Shown: in pieces, positions 47,229 through 55,107 of the stretch
How positions within the stretch are numbered: position 1 is the stretch's first letter
Layout: each line of letters opens with the position of its first letter
Assembly: GCF_030068455.1 (NCBI RefSeq)
Contig: NZ_JAQOSQ010000005.1
Coordinates: forward strand, 124,001-188,000
DNA from: Roseofilum casamattae BLCC-M143
Lineage (GTDB): Bacteria; Cyanobacteriota; Cyanobacteriia; Cyanobacteriales; Desertifilaceae
Length of the DNA: 64,000 bases
Direction of reading: 5' to 3'
Translations under genes and position numbers: made by a program
Notes under the pieces: model-generated
Databases searched by the model: none
Seen by the model: only the letters and a program-made list of their open reading frames with translations
What the model was told of the DNA's origin: nothing

Positions 47229-47908
47229 TGAAACAAGAGATTGGTGCGTTAATGTATCTCTATTTAGATGAGATCGAACCGGGAGAAGCTATCTCCGTTC
47301 GCGAGTTCCAAATTAAAGCGGCAGCGAAGGCTGTAAATGAGGCAGGCGATCGCAATTGGCTCCCCATTATCGTAAAACAAACCGGTGTCGATAAATATCG
47401 GGCGATCGCCAATATGTTCGCTTATGCAGTAGCAGAAGAAGCCGGACTCGAGAAAGTCTGGTGTATTATTGCAGATGATTCGGAAACTACGGCTCATGCG
47501 TCGCAATTGTTGAGTCAAGAAAAATCACCGCAAATTGACCTAGCTACAGCAACACGAGAGGAAATTAAGCTGGGACTCGATTATTTAATTGGCCGCTCGT
47601 TTAGTCCTTTGAAAGGAGTAACTCTCGCGAAGGCAACCAGCAGAATTGATGAAGCTCCCCGCCAGTATTGGAAATCAAATTTGATGGAAGTCACCAAACT
47701 CGGTTGTGGAATTACAAAAGCTAAATTAGCAATCTTCAAAGAAGTATTTTATGTCACTACTCAGCCCCTACCGGATGTTATCACCGATTTGCAAATGTTG
47801 AACTCATTAACTGTGAAGAAACTTCAAGAAATGGCGCAGAAACGAGGATTATCTGGTTTTAAAAAGTGGAAAAAAGCCGAATTGGTGAAGCAGTTAAGTC
47901 AAGAATAG
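47228..47908 (+). CDS. ParB-like protein with C-terminal SAP/Rho-N-like motif
   Basis: 226 residues; its ATG shares the A of the upstream TAA. The first 85 residues resemble the ParB/sulfiredoxin fold (LYLDEIEPGE; WLPIIVKQT; YRAIANMFAYAVAEEAG; VWCIIADD), although the catalytic box II of true ParB proteins is not clear. A middle segment (LGCGITKAKLAIFKE) may be helix-hairpin-helix. The last 35 residues (LTVKKLQEMAQKRGLSGFKKWKKAELVKQL) look like a SAP or Rho N-terminal DNA-binding motif. A partner for the ParA-like fusion is the simplest reading. Confidence 0.72.
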   Translation: MKQEIGALMYLYLDEIEPGEAISVREFQIKAAAKAVNEAGDRNWLPIIVKQTGVDKYRAIANMFAYAVAEEAGLEKVWCIIADDSETTAHASQLLSQEKSPQIDLATATREEIKLGLDYLIGRSFSPLKGVTLAKATSRIDEAPRQYWKSNLMEVTKLGCGITKAKLAIFKEVFYVTTQPLPDVITDLQMLNSLTVKKLQEMAQKRGLSGFKKWKKAELVKQLSQE

Positions 47909-47997
47909 AACTTTAGTCTACTCGTGGTAAAATTGGTTAAATAAAAGTTATTCGATCGCTGGTAAATTTGGCGATCGCTTTTACTCTGCTTCTCTGA

Positions 47998-48003
47998 TAT
48001 AAT
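47998..48003 (+). promoter_or_regulatory. Possible -10 box before the Rpn-like gene
   Basis: TGATATAAT (TATAAT at 47998-48003) lies 27 bases before the GTG start; no convincing -35. Confidence 0.3.
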
Positions 48004-48029
48004 AGCTCTATTCTTTTTAAGGTTCTCTC

Positions 48030-48971
48030 GTGACGCGATTCATTCACGACCAATTCGCCAAAGAATATCTCAGTCAACTACTTTCTCCTTTGGGAACAGT
48101 AGAAACAAGCAAAGAGGTTCGCCCAGAAGTCCGTCAAATTGACCTTTTCTTTACCCCTTCCAACTCCAAAGCAGAAGAAAGGAAAAATCTCGGCTTATTG
48201 GGCAAATTAACCGAAACTCCGACGTTACTCGAACCTTTCCGCAATCCCGTTACACCGAACGAGATTCGGACTTGTATGATGAAACTCTTAACCGTTCGTA
48301 CAGAATTAGAAAGAAAAGCCAAACGCAAATCGTTGAATGAGACCGATATTCCCAAATTATGGATTTTAACGCCAACCGCTTCAGACGATGTATTAGAACA
48401 ATTTCGGATTCTTCCCACTCTGAAGCGGGAAGAGCAAGGAATATATGATGCGGGTTCGGGTTGGAGAATGGGAGTTATTGTCATTCATCAACTACCCAAA
48501 ACCCCAGAAACACTATGGCTGAGATTATTAGGAAAAGGGAGAGTCCAAGCACGAGCCATTCAAGAACTCGAAACCTTACCCCCAGAAAACCGATCTCGAG
48601 AAAGTGTTATAAAATTAGTAAAGGAACTGGTTGCCCTGTTAACCAAACGACAAAACCAAGATTTAGATCGCAACGATCGGGAGTTAATCGTGACTTTAAC
48701 AGAACTCTATGAAGAGGCGATGGCAGATGTGCGGGAAGAAGGTCTGCAACAAGGTTTGCAACAAGGGAACGAAGAAGGACGGCAAGCCGGAGAACAACAA
48801 GCAACTCTTCGTTTGATTAACAATCTTCTACGGACGCGCTTTGGTGAAGTTGATGAGGAACTAGCGGCAATTGTAGATACGATCGCCTCCCTCCCCTCAG
48901 AAGAATTCGTTCCCCCACTGGTGCAACTTTCCCGCGAGGAATTATTGGTGCGCTTTGGTTCGTCTGAATGA
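48030..48971 (+). CDS. Rpn-like (recombination-promoting nuclease/transposase-type) protein
   Basis: 313 residues from a GTG start with AAGG eight bases before it. The N-terminal part resembles the Rpn/YhgA-like PD-(D/E)XK family common in cyanobacteria (FIHDQFAKEYLSQLL; VRQIDLFF), the middle is a helical region, and the C-terminal half has a glutamine/glutamate-rich coiled stretch (EEGLQQGLQQGNEEGRQAGEQQ) and a final helical unit like DUF4351. Such genes are multicopy and of unclear role. The catalytic carboxylate-lysine set is not fully evident, so activity is uncertain. Confidence 0.6.
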   Translation: MTRFIHDQFAKEYLSQLLSPLGTVETSKEVRPEVRQIDLFFTPSNSKAEERKNLGLLGKLTETPTLLEPFRNPVTPNEIRTCMMKLLTVRTELERKAKRKSLNETDIPKLWILTPTASDDVLEQFRILPTLKREEQGIYDAGSGWRMGVIVIHQLPKTPETLWLRLLGKGRVQARAIQELETLPPENRSRESVIKLVKELVALLTKRQNQDLDRNDRELIVTLTELYEEAMADVREEGLQQGLQQGNEEGRQAGEQQATLRLINNLLRTRFGEVDEELAAIVDTIASLPSEEFVPPLVQLSREELLVRFGSSE

Positions 48972-48985
48972 GGAATACGATCGCA

Positions 48986-49861
48986 TTAATTCAAACCTGC
49001 TTCTGCGATCGCCAGACGCAAAGGATCGCTCAAACCGAGTTGGTTACCCCACTCTTGCAGATAGTCGCGATCGAGCAATTCTCCTTGCACCTTGAGAATG
49101 CCCAAAACATCCCGCCACTGCTTTTCCGACCCACTTAGCTGTTGCCATTGCAGCTTGCTTAAAATGGTATCTTCGGGACTGGCATAATACAACATCCGTC
49201 CTTCCTCCATCAATACTGCCTGTCGTCGTTCGAGTTGCATTCGATCGAAAGGCGTTTTTCCCAACAAAATCAAATCTCCTCGGGCAATAGTCGCAATGTG
49301 AATGACTTGCAGGATATTGAGTTGTCCGTTTTTAACCTCATCTACACCAGCCGCGTAAAATCCAGATTCCTCGAGGGAGGCGATCGCTTCATCGAGTCGA
49401 TCGCGCTGCACGGACACCACCACATCTAAATCGCGAGTGGTGCGGGGTTCTCCGTATAAAATAGCTGCCGATCCGCCGGTAATAAAATACTCGATGTGTA
49501 GGGATGCAAAAAGATCGTGCAACAAAAAGGCGATTTCTAATGGGTCTTGAATCCACATTTTTTCGTTGTTTCCCGGTACGAACCCCCTCGGATAATCCTC
49601 TTGTAACCACGCTCTCGCTATTTTCTCTGCCAAAGCTGTCCCGGTCAAGTGAGGAAAACGCCGCTTCATACTTTGCAACGATAATTGTCGGGTTCGCTGC
49701 ATCAACCCTCGCGCCATCCCATATCGCTGCAAGGGCGATCGCGATCGCAGCAGGGAAAACTCTAACCAATCGGCTTCTGCGATCGTATCCTTTGCTTGGG
49801 GGCGATAACCCGGTTGTTTGCTAACTCTACGATCGGTAGAGGTTTTAACGCGCATTGGCAT
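48986..49861 (-). CDS. Nucleotidyltransferase-like protein (AbiEii/DUF6036-type)
   Basis: 291 residues. The nucleotidyltransferase core is visible from about residue 125: YFITGGSAAILYGEPRTTRDLDVVV contains the GGS and DxD pair expected for this fold, followed by KLQWQQLSGSEKQWRDV near the C-terminus. The family resembles AbiEii-type toxins and minimal nucleotidyltransferases. The first 110 residues are basic and have no recognised domain. It is convergent with the Rpn-like gene (14 bases between stops). No AbiEi-like antitoxin gene is adjacent. Confidence 0.68.
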   Translation of the reverse strand: MPMRVKTSTDRRVSKQPGYRPQAKDTIAEADWLEFSLLRSRSPLQRYGMARGLMQRTRQLSLQSMKRRFPHLTGTALAEKIARAWLQEDYPRGFVPGNNEKMWIQDPLEIAFLLHDLFASLHIEYFITGGSAAILYGEPRTTRDLDVVVSVQRDRLDEAIASLEESGFYAAGVDEVKNGQLNILQVIHIATIARGDLILLGKTPFDRMQLERRQAVLMEEGRMLYYASPEDTILSKLQWQQLSGSEKQWRDVLGILKVQGELLDRDYLQEWGNQLGLSDPLRLAIAEAGLN

Positions 49862-49968
49862 AAAATAAAGCTTTCAAGAACAGATGGCTTACTCAAAGGT
49901 TGAAAAGGTTAGGATAGATCTCGATGGCAGCACCTTAGCTAAAACCACCTATTCCCCATTCCCTAGAT

Positions 49969-51960
49969 ATGACGGCTCTATTAGACTATACCTGGCAGAA
50001 TGCGAATCAACACCATCTCATGCAGAAGCTAGGGGGGCTGCGACAGGCGATCGCCAAAAAACTCAACACAGACACTGAAACCACCATCGGCGATCGCGGA
50101 GAAGCGATCGCCGAACAAGACCAGTCTAACTATGCCATCGATCGCATTTGCGCTACCTTTAGTCTGTCCAGCTTCGAGCGCGATATTTTGCTCCTCTGTG
50201 CGGGAGTAGAGCTGGACGAGACATTTTTGGAATGGTTGATGCAACTTCCGGGGAACTCCCAGAATGCTTATCCCACTTTTGCTTTAGCGTTGCACTGTTT
50301 GGATCGACCGCATTGGAGCGCTCTAACTCCCGACTCTCCCCTGCGCTATTGGCGGTTGCTGGAATTGGGAACGGGGCCTTCGTTTACCCTCAGTCCCTTA
50401 CGCATCGATGAGAGTATATTACATTACTTGGCAGGAGTGAAGACGCAACCGTTGCAACTGGAAGCCTTGATGAAACCGGTGGAGCAACCGGAAAGTGCAA
50501 ATCCCGTGTTGCTGATGGAAAGCGATCGCCAAGTTATTCAAAATTTAATCGAAACCTGGATCGGTCGCGCCAATGGCAAGCAGTTTCCCCTGGTGCAACT
50601 TTGTGGAGAAGATAGTAGCAGCAAACAGGCGATCGCAGCCACTGCATTTAACGAACTGAACCTGAGTCTCTACAGCATTGAACCCTCCCAACTTCCCACC
50701 GCTCCCCACGACATGCATCAGTTGCTCAGGCTGTGGCATCGGGAAGCCTTTTTGAAAGGATACGCCCTGCTGATAAACTGCGATCGCTTATCGACGCCAC
50801 CGCAGCAAAACGCAGCATTGATGAAGCTGATCCGCGAGATTTCTACCCCTGCTATTTTAACCAGTGGCGATCGCATGTCTATCTCCAGCCGCGCGATCTC
50901 TAACCTGGAAGTCAATAAACCCAGTCTCACCCAACAGTCGGAATACTGGCAAACCCATCTCGAAGCGTGGGGAGTCGAACTTAACGGCCAGGTACAGACC
51001 CTGATTTCTCAATTTAACCTGACCGGCAGCCAAATCCAAACCATCTGCACCAATATCCTCTCTCAGGAGAGCGCCAGTGACACCCAAGACCAGTTGACTA
51101 ACAAACTGTGGCAAGCCTGTCGCCAACAAGCGCGTCCCCGCATGGACGATCTAGCCCAGCGCATCCACGTAAAAGCGACTTGGGACGATATTGTTCTTCC
51201 CAATACGCAAATGGAAACCCTGCAAACCATGGCTGCTCATCTGCGACAGCGCGCCAAAGTCTATGAAAATTGGGGGTTTGCGCGCAAAAGTGGGCGGGGA
51301 CTGGGCATTAGCGCCTTGTTTGCAGGGCCCAGCGGGACGGGGAAAACTACGGCGGCGGAGGTATTAGCTAATACACTGGAACTGGATCTGTATAAGATCG
51401 ACCTCAGTTCCGTAGTGAGCAAATATATCGGCGAAACCGAGAAAAATCTGCGCCGAGTCTTCGATGCAGCGGAAAGCGGAGGCACCATTCTGTTATTCGA
51501 TGAAGCCGATGCATTATTCGGAAAGCGATCGGAAGTGAAAGACTCCCACGATCGCCATGCCAATATTGAAGTAAGCTATCTCTTGCAACGAATGGAAGCC
51601 TATCAAGGATTAGCCATTCTCACCACCAACTTGAAAGGCGCGCTGGATAACGCTTTCATGCGCCGCATTCGCTTCGTCATCCAATTTAGTTTCCCGGATG
51701 TGAAGCAACGAGCGGAAATCTGGCGCCGGATTTTCCCGAAAGAAACGCCTACCCAAGATTTGGATTGTACTAAGCTGGCAAAGTTGAGTATTGCTGGCGG
51801 AAACATTCGCAATATCGCCTTGAACTCTGCATTTCTCGCAGCGGAAGATAACGAACCGGTACAGATGAAACACATTCTGCAAGCAGCGAAGAGCGAATAC
51901 GTGAAGTTAGAGAAACCCTTGCTCGATAGTGAAGTGAAAGGCTGGCTTCCAAAGTCTTAA
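49969..51960 (+). CDS. AAA+ ATPase, Afp15-like
   Basis: 663 residues. The N-terminal winged-helix-like block (FSLSSFERDILLLCAGVELDETF) is shared with Afp15/PVC15-type AAA proteins of contractile injection particles. A first ATPase core (about 200-310) is degenerate, with no Walker A glycine/lysine set. The second is intact: GPSGTGKT (453-460), ILLFDEAD (507-514), arginines after AFMRR near 565 and a C-terminal lid. In contractile injection gene clusters it helps build the particle; here no sheath, tube, or baseplate genes are in the window, so it may act with other partners, for example the nuclease gene that follows 50 bases downstream. Confidence 0.75.
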   Translation: MTALLDYTWQNANQHHLMQKLGGLRQAIAKKLNTDTETTIGDRGEAIAEQDQSNYAIDRICATFSLSSFERDILLLCAGVELDETFLEWLMQLPGNSQNAYPTFALALHCLDRPHWSALTPDSPLRYWRLLELGTGPSFTLSPLRIDESILHYLAGVKTQPLQLEALMKPVEQPESANPVLLMESDRQVIQNLIETWIGRANGKQFPLVQLCGEDSSSKQAIAATAFNELNLSLYSIEPSQLPTAPHDMHQLLRLWHREAFLKGYALLINCDRLSTPPQQNAALMKLIREISTPAILTSGDRMSISSRAISNLEVNKPSLTQQSEYWQTHLEAWGVELNGQVQTLISQFNLTGSQIQTICTNILSQESASDTQDQLTNKLWQACRQQARPRMDDLAQRIHVKATWDDIVLPNTQMETLQTMAAHLRQRAKVYENWGFARKSGRGLGISALFAGPSGTGKTTAAEVLANTLELDLYKIDLSSVVSKYIGETEKNLRRVFDAAESGGTILLFDEADALFGKRSEVKDSHDRHANIEVSYLLQRMEAYQGLAILTTNLKGALDNAFMRRIRFVIQFSFPDVKQRAEIWRRIFPKETPTQDLDCTKLAKLSIAGGNIRNIALNSAFLAAEDNEPVQMKHILQAAKSEYVKLEKPLLDSEVKGWLPKS

Positions 51961-52010
51961 GTAGATCTTTATCTTTAGTATTGCTATAAGAATTCATAGG
52001 AGAACTTTAT

Positions 52011-53528
52011 ATGCAAGTAAATTCAATCGAAGATCTAAAAAAAATAGAAGTTATGATGGCAAAGAGACTCAAGAAAATAAAGTTGAATGTTTTTTATTTT
52101 TCTTTGTATAAATTCAGACACAATAATCCAAGAACTGCACCTCACATAATAGCTGGCTTATCCTTACTTGCTTGTAGGTTTTGTATTCCCGCCAAGTCAT
52201 GTGATGGAATTCGTCATTATTTAGATATTGGCAGATTAGTTGGTCTATATCAAAAATATTGTGACGATCCAATAACCTTTGATGCAGAGTTAGGAGAAAA
52301 ATTTAGAACAGATAATCCAGTGTTCATGATGCTCAGGCTGGCCAGTCAGCAATTTCCACTTCAACCTGATTACTTTGGTCAATTTGCACGCCCAATCTGG
52401 TTATTTGATAGAATTCCCGCATTACAAGGTAAATCAGCATTTGATTTTGACAACAAATTTCAGTCTATTAATCAATGCTCAGTTAGGGAATTTATAACTA
52501 CTGGATTAATTTTATGGACTGCCTTGTATCATAATTTTTCAATATCCCAGAACTCTTTTAAAGAATGGCGAGATCTGGGTATAAATTTACCAAATGATAG
52601 GATAATTAGAGCAGTTATCAATACTATGGCAGCAGATCAAAATCAACTTACTAAACGATATAAACAGCTTAGAAATCCAGATCGACGTTTTAGAATGTAT
52701 GATTTTAATCCACTGTTAGAGTCTCCTATTGTTAAGTTCTGCAAAGACCAAAGAGCGACTAGAAGAGACTTACTCCATGCTCCGATACCAGACTTAATTA
52801 CTTCACGTGTTAGTGAAGGTATTTATTATCAAATGTTTAATATCTATAAAGGTAAGTTTTCTCAATACTTTGGTCATGTATTTGAGCACTATGTTGGCAT
52901 AGTACTGAAGCATTATAAATTTCCAAAACTAATATCTGAAGCAGAGATTCTTAACGCATATGGAAAAAATCCAGGTTCATGTCCGGACTGGATTCTTGTT
53001 GATGGCTCAACTGCACTTATTTTTGAATGTAAAGCTACTGCATTTAAAAGACCTGCACAATCCATAGCTAGTGAAGAGCATATTAATGACAGCTTGAAGC
53101 AAGTTACTAAAGGATTAAAACAACTTTATCAGTTTATCAATAAAGGATTGAAGAATCCAGAAGTCAAAAATATAGTAGGTTCATGTAATACATTTAAGCC
53201 ATTGTTCATATCTCGAGAGCCGCTCTATCTTCTCAATAGCGATCCTTTTCAAGAACATGTTAATAATTTACTAAAAGATGAAAATATAACGAATTTTGAG
53301 TGGACTATCTTATCTATTCAACAACTGGAACGTTTACAACCTCACATTGCATCTGGAGTCAGTGCATCAAAAGTTTTTGATGACTTATCCAAAAAAGGTT
53401 TCGATCCTGTTATTCAAGACTTGGAGTCTCAAACTGGCAAAAGATTTAAAGATTGTTTTCTATATAGAGAGCAAGAAGAAATCTTTGAACAACTTAATAT
53501 TCTTGATAAGCTCTCTTCATACACTTAG
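52011..53528 (+). CDS. Lone PD-(D/E)XK nuclease-like protein, AT-rich
   Basis: 505 residues. The C-terminal part contains P325-D326, then E339-C340-K341 after twelve residues (PDWILVDGSTALIFECKAT), the exact PD-Xn-(D/E)XK metal site of restriction-like endonucleases. Residues 1-260 are helical and unlike any family I recognise. The gene is clearly more AT-rich than its neighbours and I see no GCGATCGC octamer in it, both signs of recent transfer. AGGAG lies nine bases before the ATG. It follows the Afp15-like ATPase gene at 50 bases. Restriction, defence or mobile-element roles are possible but not shown. Confidence 0.68.
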   Translation: MQVNSIEDLKKIEVMMAKRLKKIKLNVFYFSLYKFRHNNPRTAPHIIAGLSLLACRFCIPAKSCDGIRHYLDIGRLVGLYQKYCDDPITFDAELGEKFRTDNPVFMMLRLASQQFPLQPDYFGQFARPIWLFDRIPALQGKSAFDFDNKFQSINQCSVREFITTGLILWTALYHNFSISQNSFKEWRDLGINLPNDRIIRAVINTMAADQNQLTKRYKQLRNPDRRFRMYDFNPLLESPIVKFCKDQRATRRDLLHAPIPDLITSRVSEGIYYQMFNIYKGKFSQYFGHVFEHYVGIVLKHYKFPKLISEAEILNAYGKNPGSCPDWILVDGSTALIFECKATAFKRPAQSIASEEHINDSLKQVTKGLKQLYQFINKGLKNPEVKNIVGSCNTFKPLFISREPLYLLNSDPFQEHVNNLLKDENITNFEWTILSIQQLERLQPHIASGVSASKVFDDLSKKGFDPVIQDLESQTGKRFKDCFLYREQEEIFEQLNILDKLSSYT

Positions 53529-53582
53529 CCCTTGAGCGATCGTCACCACATCTTACATTGTACCAAGCAGCTCGCATTTTAT

Positions 53583-53767
53583 CAAACTTCAGTTGGGTGA
53601 GTGCGATCGCCTAATAAACTTCATCATGACTGCCGATGTCAATGAGGAAAATGACATCTTCATCGCTATCTTCTTCATCAGAAAAAGAAAAAATAATCCG
53701 GCAATCGTATGCAACAGAACACGACCATAATCCATTTAAGTTGCCGGTCAGTTTATGGGTTTTCAAT
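53583..53767. repeat. 185-bp direct repeat, copy 1
   Basis: Matches 54418-54602 with about three substitutions. This copy contains the 3' half of the RelE-like toxin gene and its downstream flank. Confidence 0.9.
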
Positions 53768-53898
53768 GGAGGACTAAATGGCTCTGTTGCTAGTACTTGC
53801 AATACCTCAACTACCGTTGCATTTAATTGAGGCTGTTTCTTGAGCAATTTCTTCAGCGCTCTCTTGAAGCTACTGCTCCAGACGATCTTCATCATCAT
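53611..53898 (-). CDS. RelE/ParE-superfamily toxin
   Basis: 95 residues, a small toxin of the RelE type (KIVWSSSFKRALKKLLKKQPQ; KTHKLTGNLNGLWSCSVAYDCRIIFSF). RelE-type toxins cut mRNA on the ribosome; YafQ-like versions use the pattern KL..L....W....YRI..., which is met here. The three consecutive ATG codons make the precise start ambiguous. It overlaps the upstream antitoxin gene by 29 bases on the same strand, as is usual for such pairs. A truncated copy of its 3' half lies at 54446-54602. Confidence 0.82.
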   Translation of the reverse strand: MMMKIVWSSSFKRALKKLLKKQPQLNATVVEVLQVLATEPFSPPLKTHKLTGNLNGLWSCSVAYDCRIIFSFSDEEDSDEDVIFLIDIGSHDEVY

Positions 53899-54100
53899 CC
53901 TCTAACAGATCGGCAATCAGATCCTCCACCGTACCTTGTTTAGCAATTCCTTGCCGATACTCCTGCTTGAGTTTTTGAGCATTAGCCGCAATTTCCAAGC
54001 GTCGTTGTTCAATTCGCCGCTTCCGAATCAGCTCGAATAGATACTCCTGGTCTTCAACAGTCAGCTGTTCAATTGAATCAATAATTTCTTGCAATTTCAT
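53870..54100 (-). CDS. Antitoxin partner of the RelE-like toxin
   Basis: About 77 residues from the ATG at 54100 (MKLQEIIDSIEQLTVEDQ). The sequence is mostly helical, rich in glutamate and arginine (ELIRKRRIEQRRLEIAANAQ), and ends in a very acidic tail (LEDDDEDRLEQ) that could mask the basic toxin. An upstream ATG at 54142 extends the frame by 14 residues of low similarity. It lies between the UPF0175 gene and the toxin gene, same strand. Confidence 0.75.
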   Translation of the reverse strand: MKLQEIIDSIEQLTVEDQEYLFELIRKRRIEQRRLEIAANAQKLKQEYRQGIAKQGTVEDLIADLLEDDDEDRLEQ

Positions 54101-54125
54101 AGATTTTACGATGATAAAAGGTAAG

Positions 54126-54380
54126 TTAATTGATATTGACAAACTCTTCTTCTAACTCTTCGACGCTATATTGCCAAACCGAAACCTGATATCGAGCTAA
54201 AGCTTCAATAAAACCAGCTCGCGTTAACCCGGAAACCTCTGCTGCTTTGCCTTGGGAAATTTGCCCTAACTCGTACCATTTCACCGCAGCAGCGATTCTC
54301 ATTTCTTGCATAAAAGCATCGGGGTCTAGTCGCAATGCCGAAAAAACAGTTTCTGGGAGCTGTATGGATAAGGTTTTCAT
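54126..54380 (-). CDS. UPF0175-family protein
   Basis: 84 residues of UPF0175, a helix-turn-helix-type antitoxin family (LSIQLPETVFSALRLDPDAFMQEMRIAAAVKWYELGQIS has the typical start; SQGKAAEVSGLTRAGFIEAL is the HTH-like part). Usually the partner is a PIN-domain (DUF3368) toxin, which is absent here; instead another antitoxin-toxin pair follows 25 bases downstream. It may regulate that pair or be an orphan. Confidence 0.82.
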   Translation of the reverse strand: MKTLSIQLPETVFSALRLDPDAFMQEMRIAAAVKWYELGQISQGKAAEVSGLTRAGFIEALARYQVSVWQYSVEELEEEFVNIN

Positions 54381-54417
54381 TGGGAGTTTGCGATCGCAGC
54401 AACAGCCCCCATTCTAC

Positions 54418-54602
54418 CAAACTTCAGTTGGGTGAGTGCGATCGCCTAATAAACTTCATCATGACTGCCGATGTCAATGATGAAAATGACATCTTCGTCG
54501 CTATCTTCTTCATCAGAAAAAGAAAAAATAATCCGGCAATTGTATGCAACAGAACACGACCATAATCCATTTAAGTTGCCGGTCAGTTTATGGGTTTTCA
54601 AT
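54418..54602. repeat. 185-bp direct repeat, copy 2
   Basis: Second copy of the repeat at 53583-53767. It ends exactly where transposase-like sequence begins. Confidence 0.9.
54446..54602 (-). pseudogene. Truncated 3' half of the RelE-like toxin gene
   Basis: The last 52 codons repeat those of the toxin at 53611-53898 (LKTHKLTGNLNGLWSCSVAY), with a few changes. The 5' half is replaced by transposase-like sequence beyond 54602, so it has lost its start and the N-terminal half of the fold, and is a remnant. Confidence 0.85.
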
Positions 54603-54930
54603 TCGACTATAATCTGGAGCAGACGCAAGTGAATGAGCAGCGATTACAGGGTATCCTGTTAGTAATGGCTATGGCTTATACTCTAGCGACTTTACAAGGA
54701 ATAGCTTGGCAAAAACAAAGGTTAATGATTACCTAGCTCGTCCCACGGAACAAACACGTATGGTAAAACGTCACAGTAATTTCTACCTCGGGTGCTATGG
54801 ATTTTCCTGGATATCCTCCTTCCAATGTTGGTCAGAATTGGCAGAACAACTAATGCAATCTAAAGCTCATAAACGCTACTTTTATCGTCAAGGTCTACAG
54901 GCTCTATCCCTGATACAGTCTATGTTATAG
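54602..54930 (+). pseudogene. Transposase 3' fragment, frameshifted
   Basis: Two overlapping frames give one continuous protein fragment: FDYNLEQTQVNEQRL...LATLQGIAWQKQR, which stops at TAG 54734, then, in another frame, YLARPTEQTRMVKRHSNFYLG...HKRYFYRQGLQALSLIQSM. This is the C-terminal part of a DDE transposase (IS4/IS701-like by eye). No N-terminal part, no intact inverted repeats. It abuts the repeated toxin fragment, so an insertion event may have made the duplication. Confidence 0.65.
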
Positions 54931-55107
54931 CTTCCTTGTCATCCCCTGAGACTTTGCACAGCAGGGGAAAGGTTATATTTTCATACACTCTATAAGCATT
55001 TACCGATACTATACCTCGATCGAATTTTCCCACACTTCCCAAGTATTGCCTCGCTACATAATCCGTTTTTTGCCTTTTTTTCTATTTTCCTAGGGTTGAC
55101 TAATCTT
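54931..55107. other. Gap after the transposase fragment
   Basis: A CCCCTG...CAGGGG inverted repeat (54943-54948 with 54962-54967) near an ACTTTGCACAGCAGGG stretch may be an IS end. Nothing else seen. Confidence 0.35.

Noticed and set aside
49969-51960. Contractile injection particle gene cluster
   Set aside because: Only the ATPase is present; no sheath, tube, spike or baseplate genes in the window.
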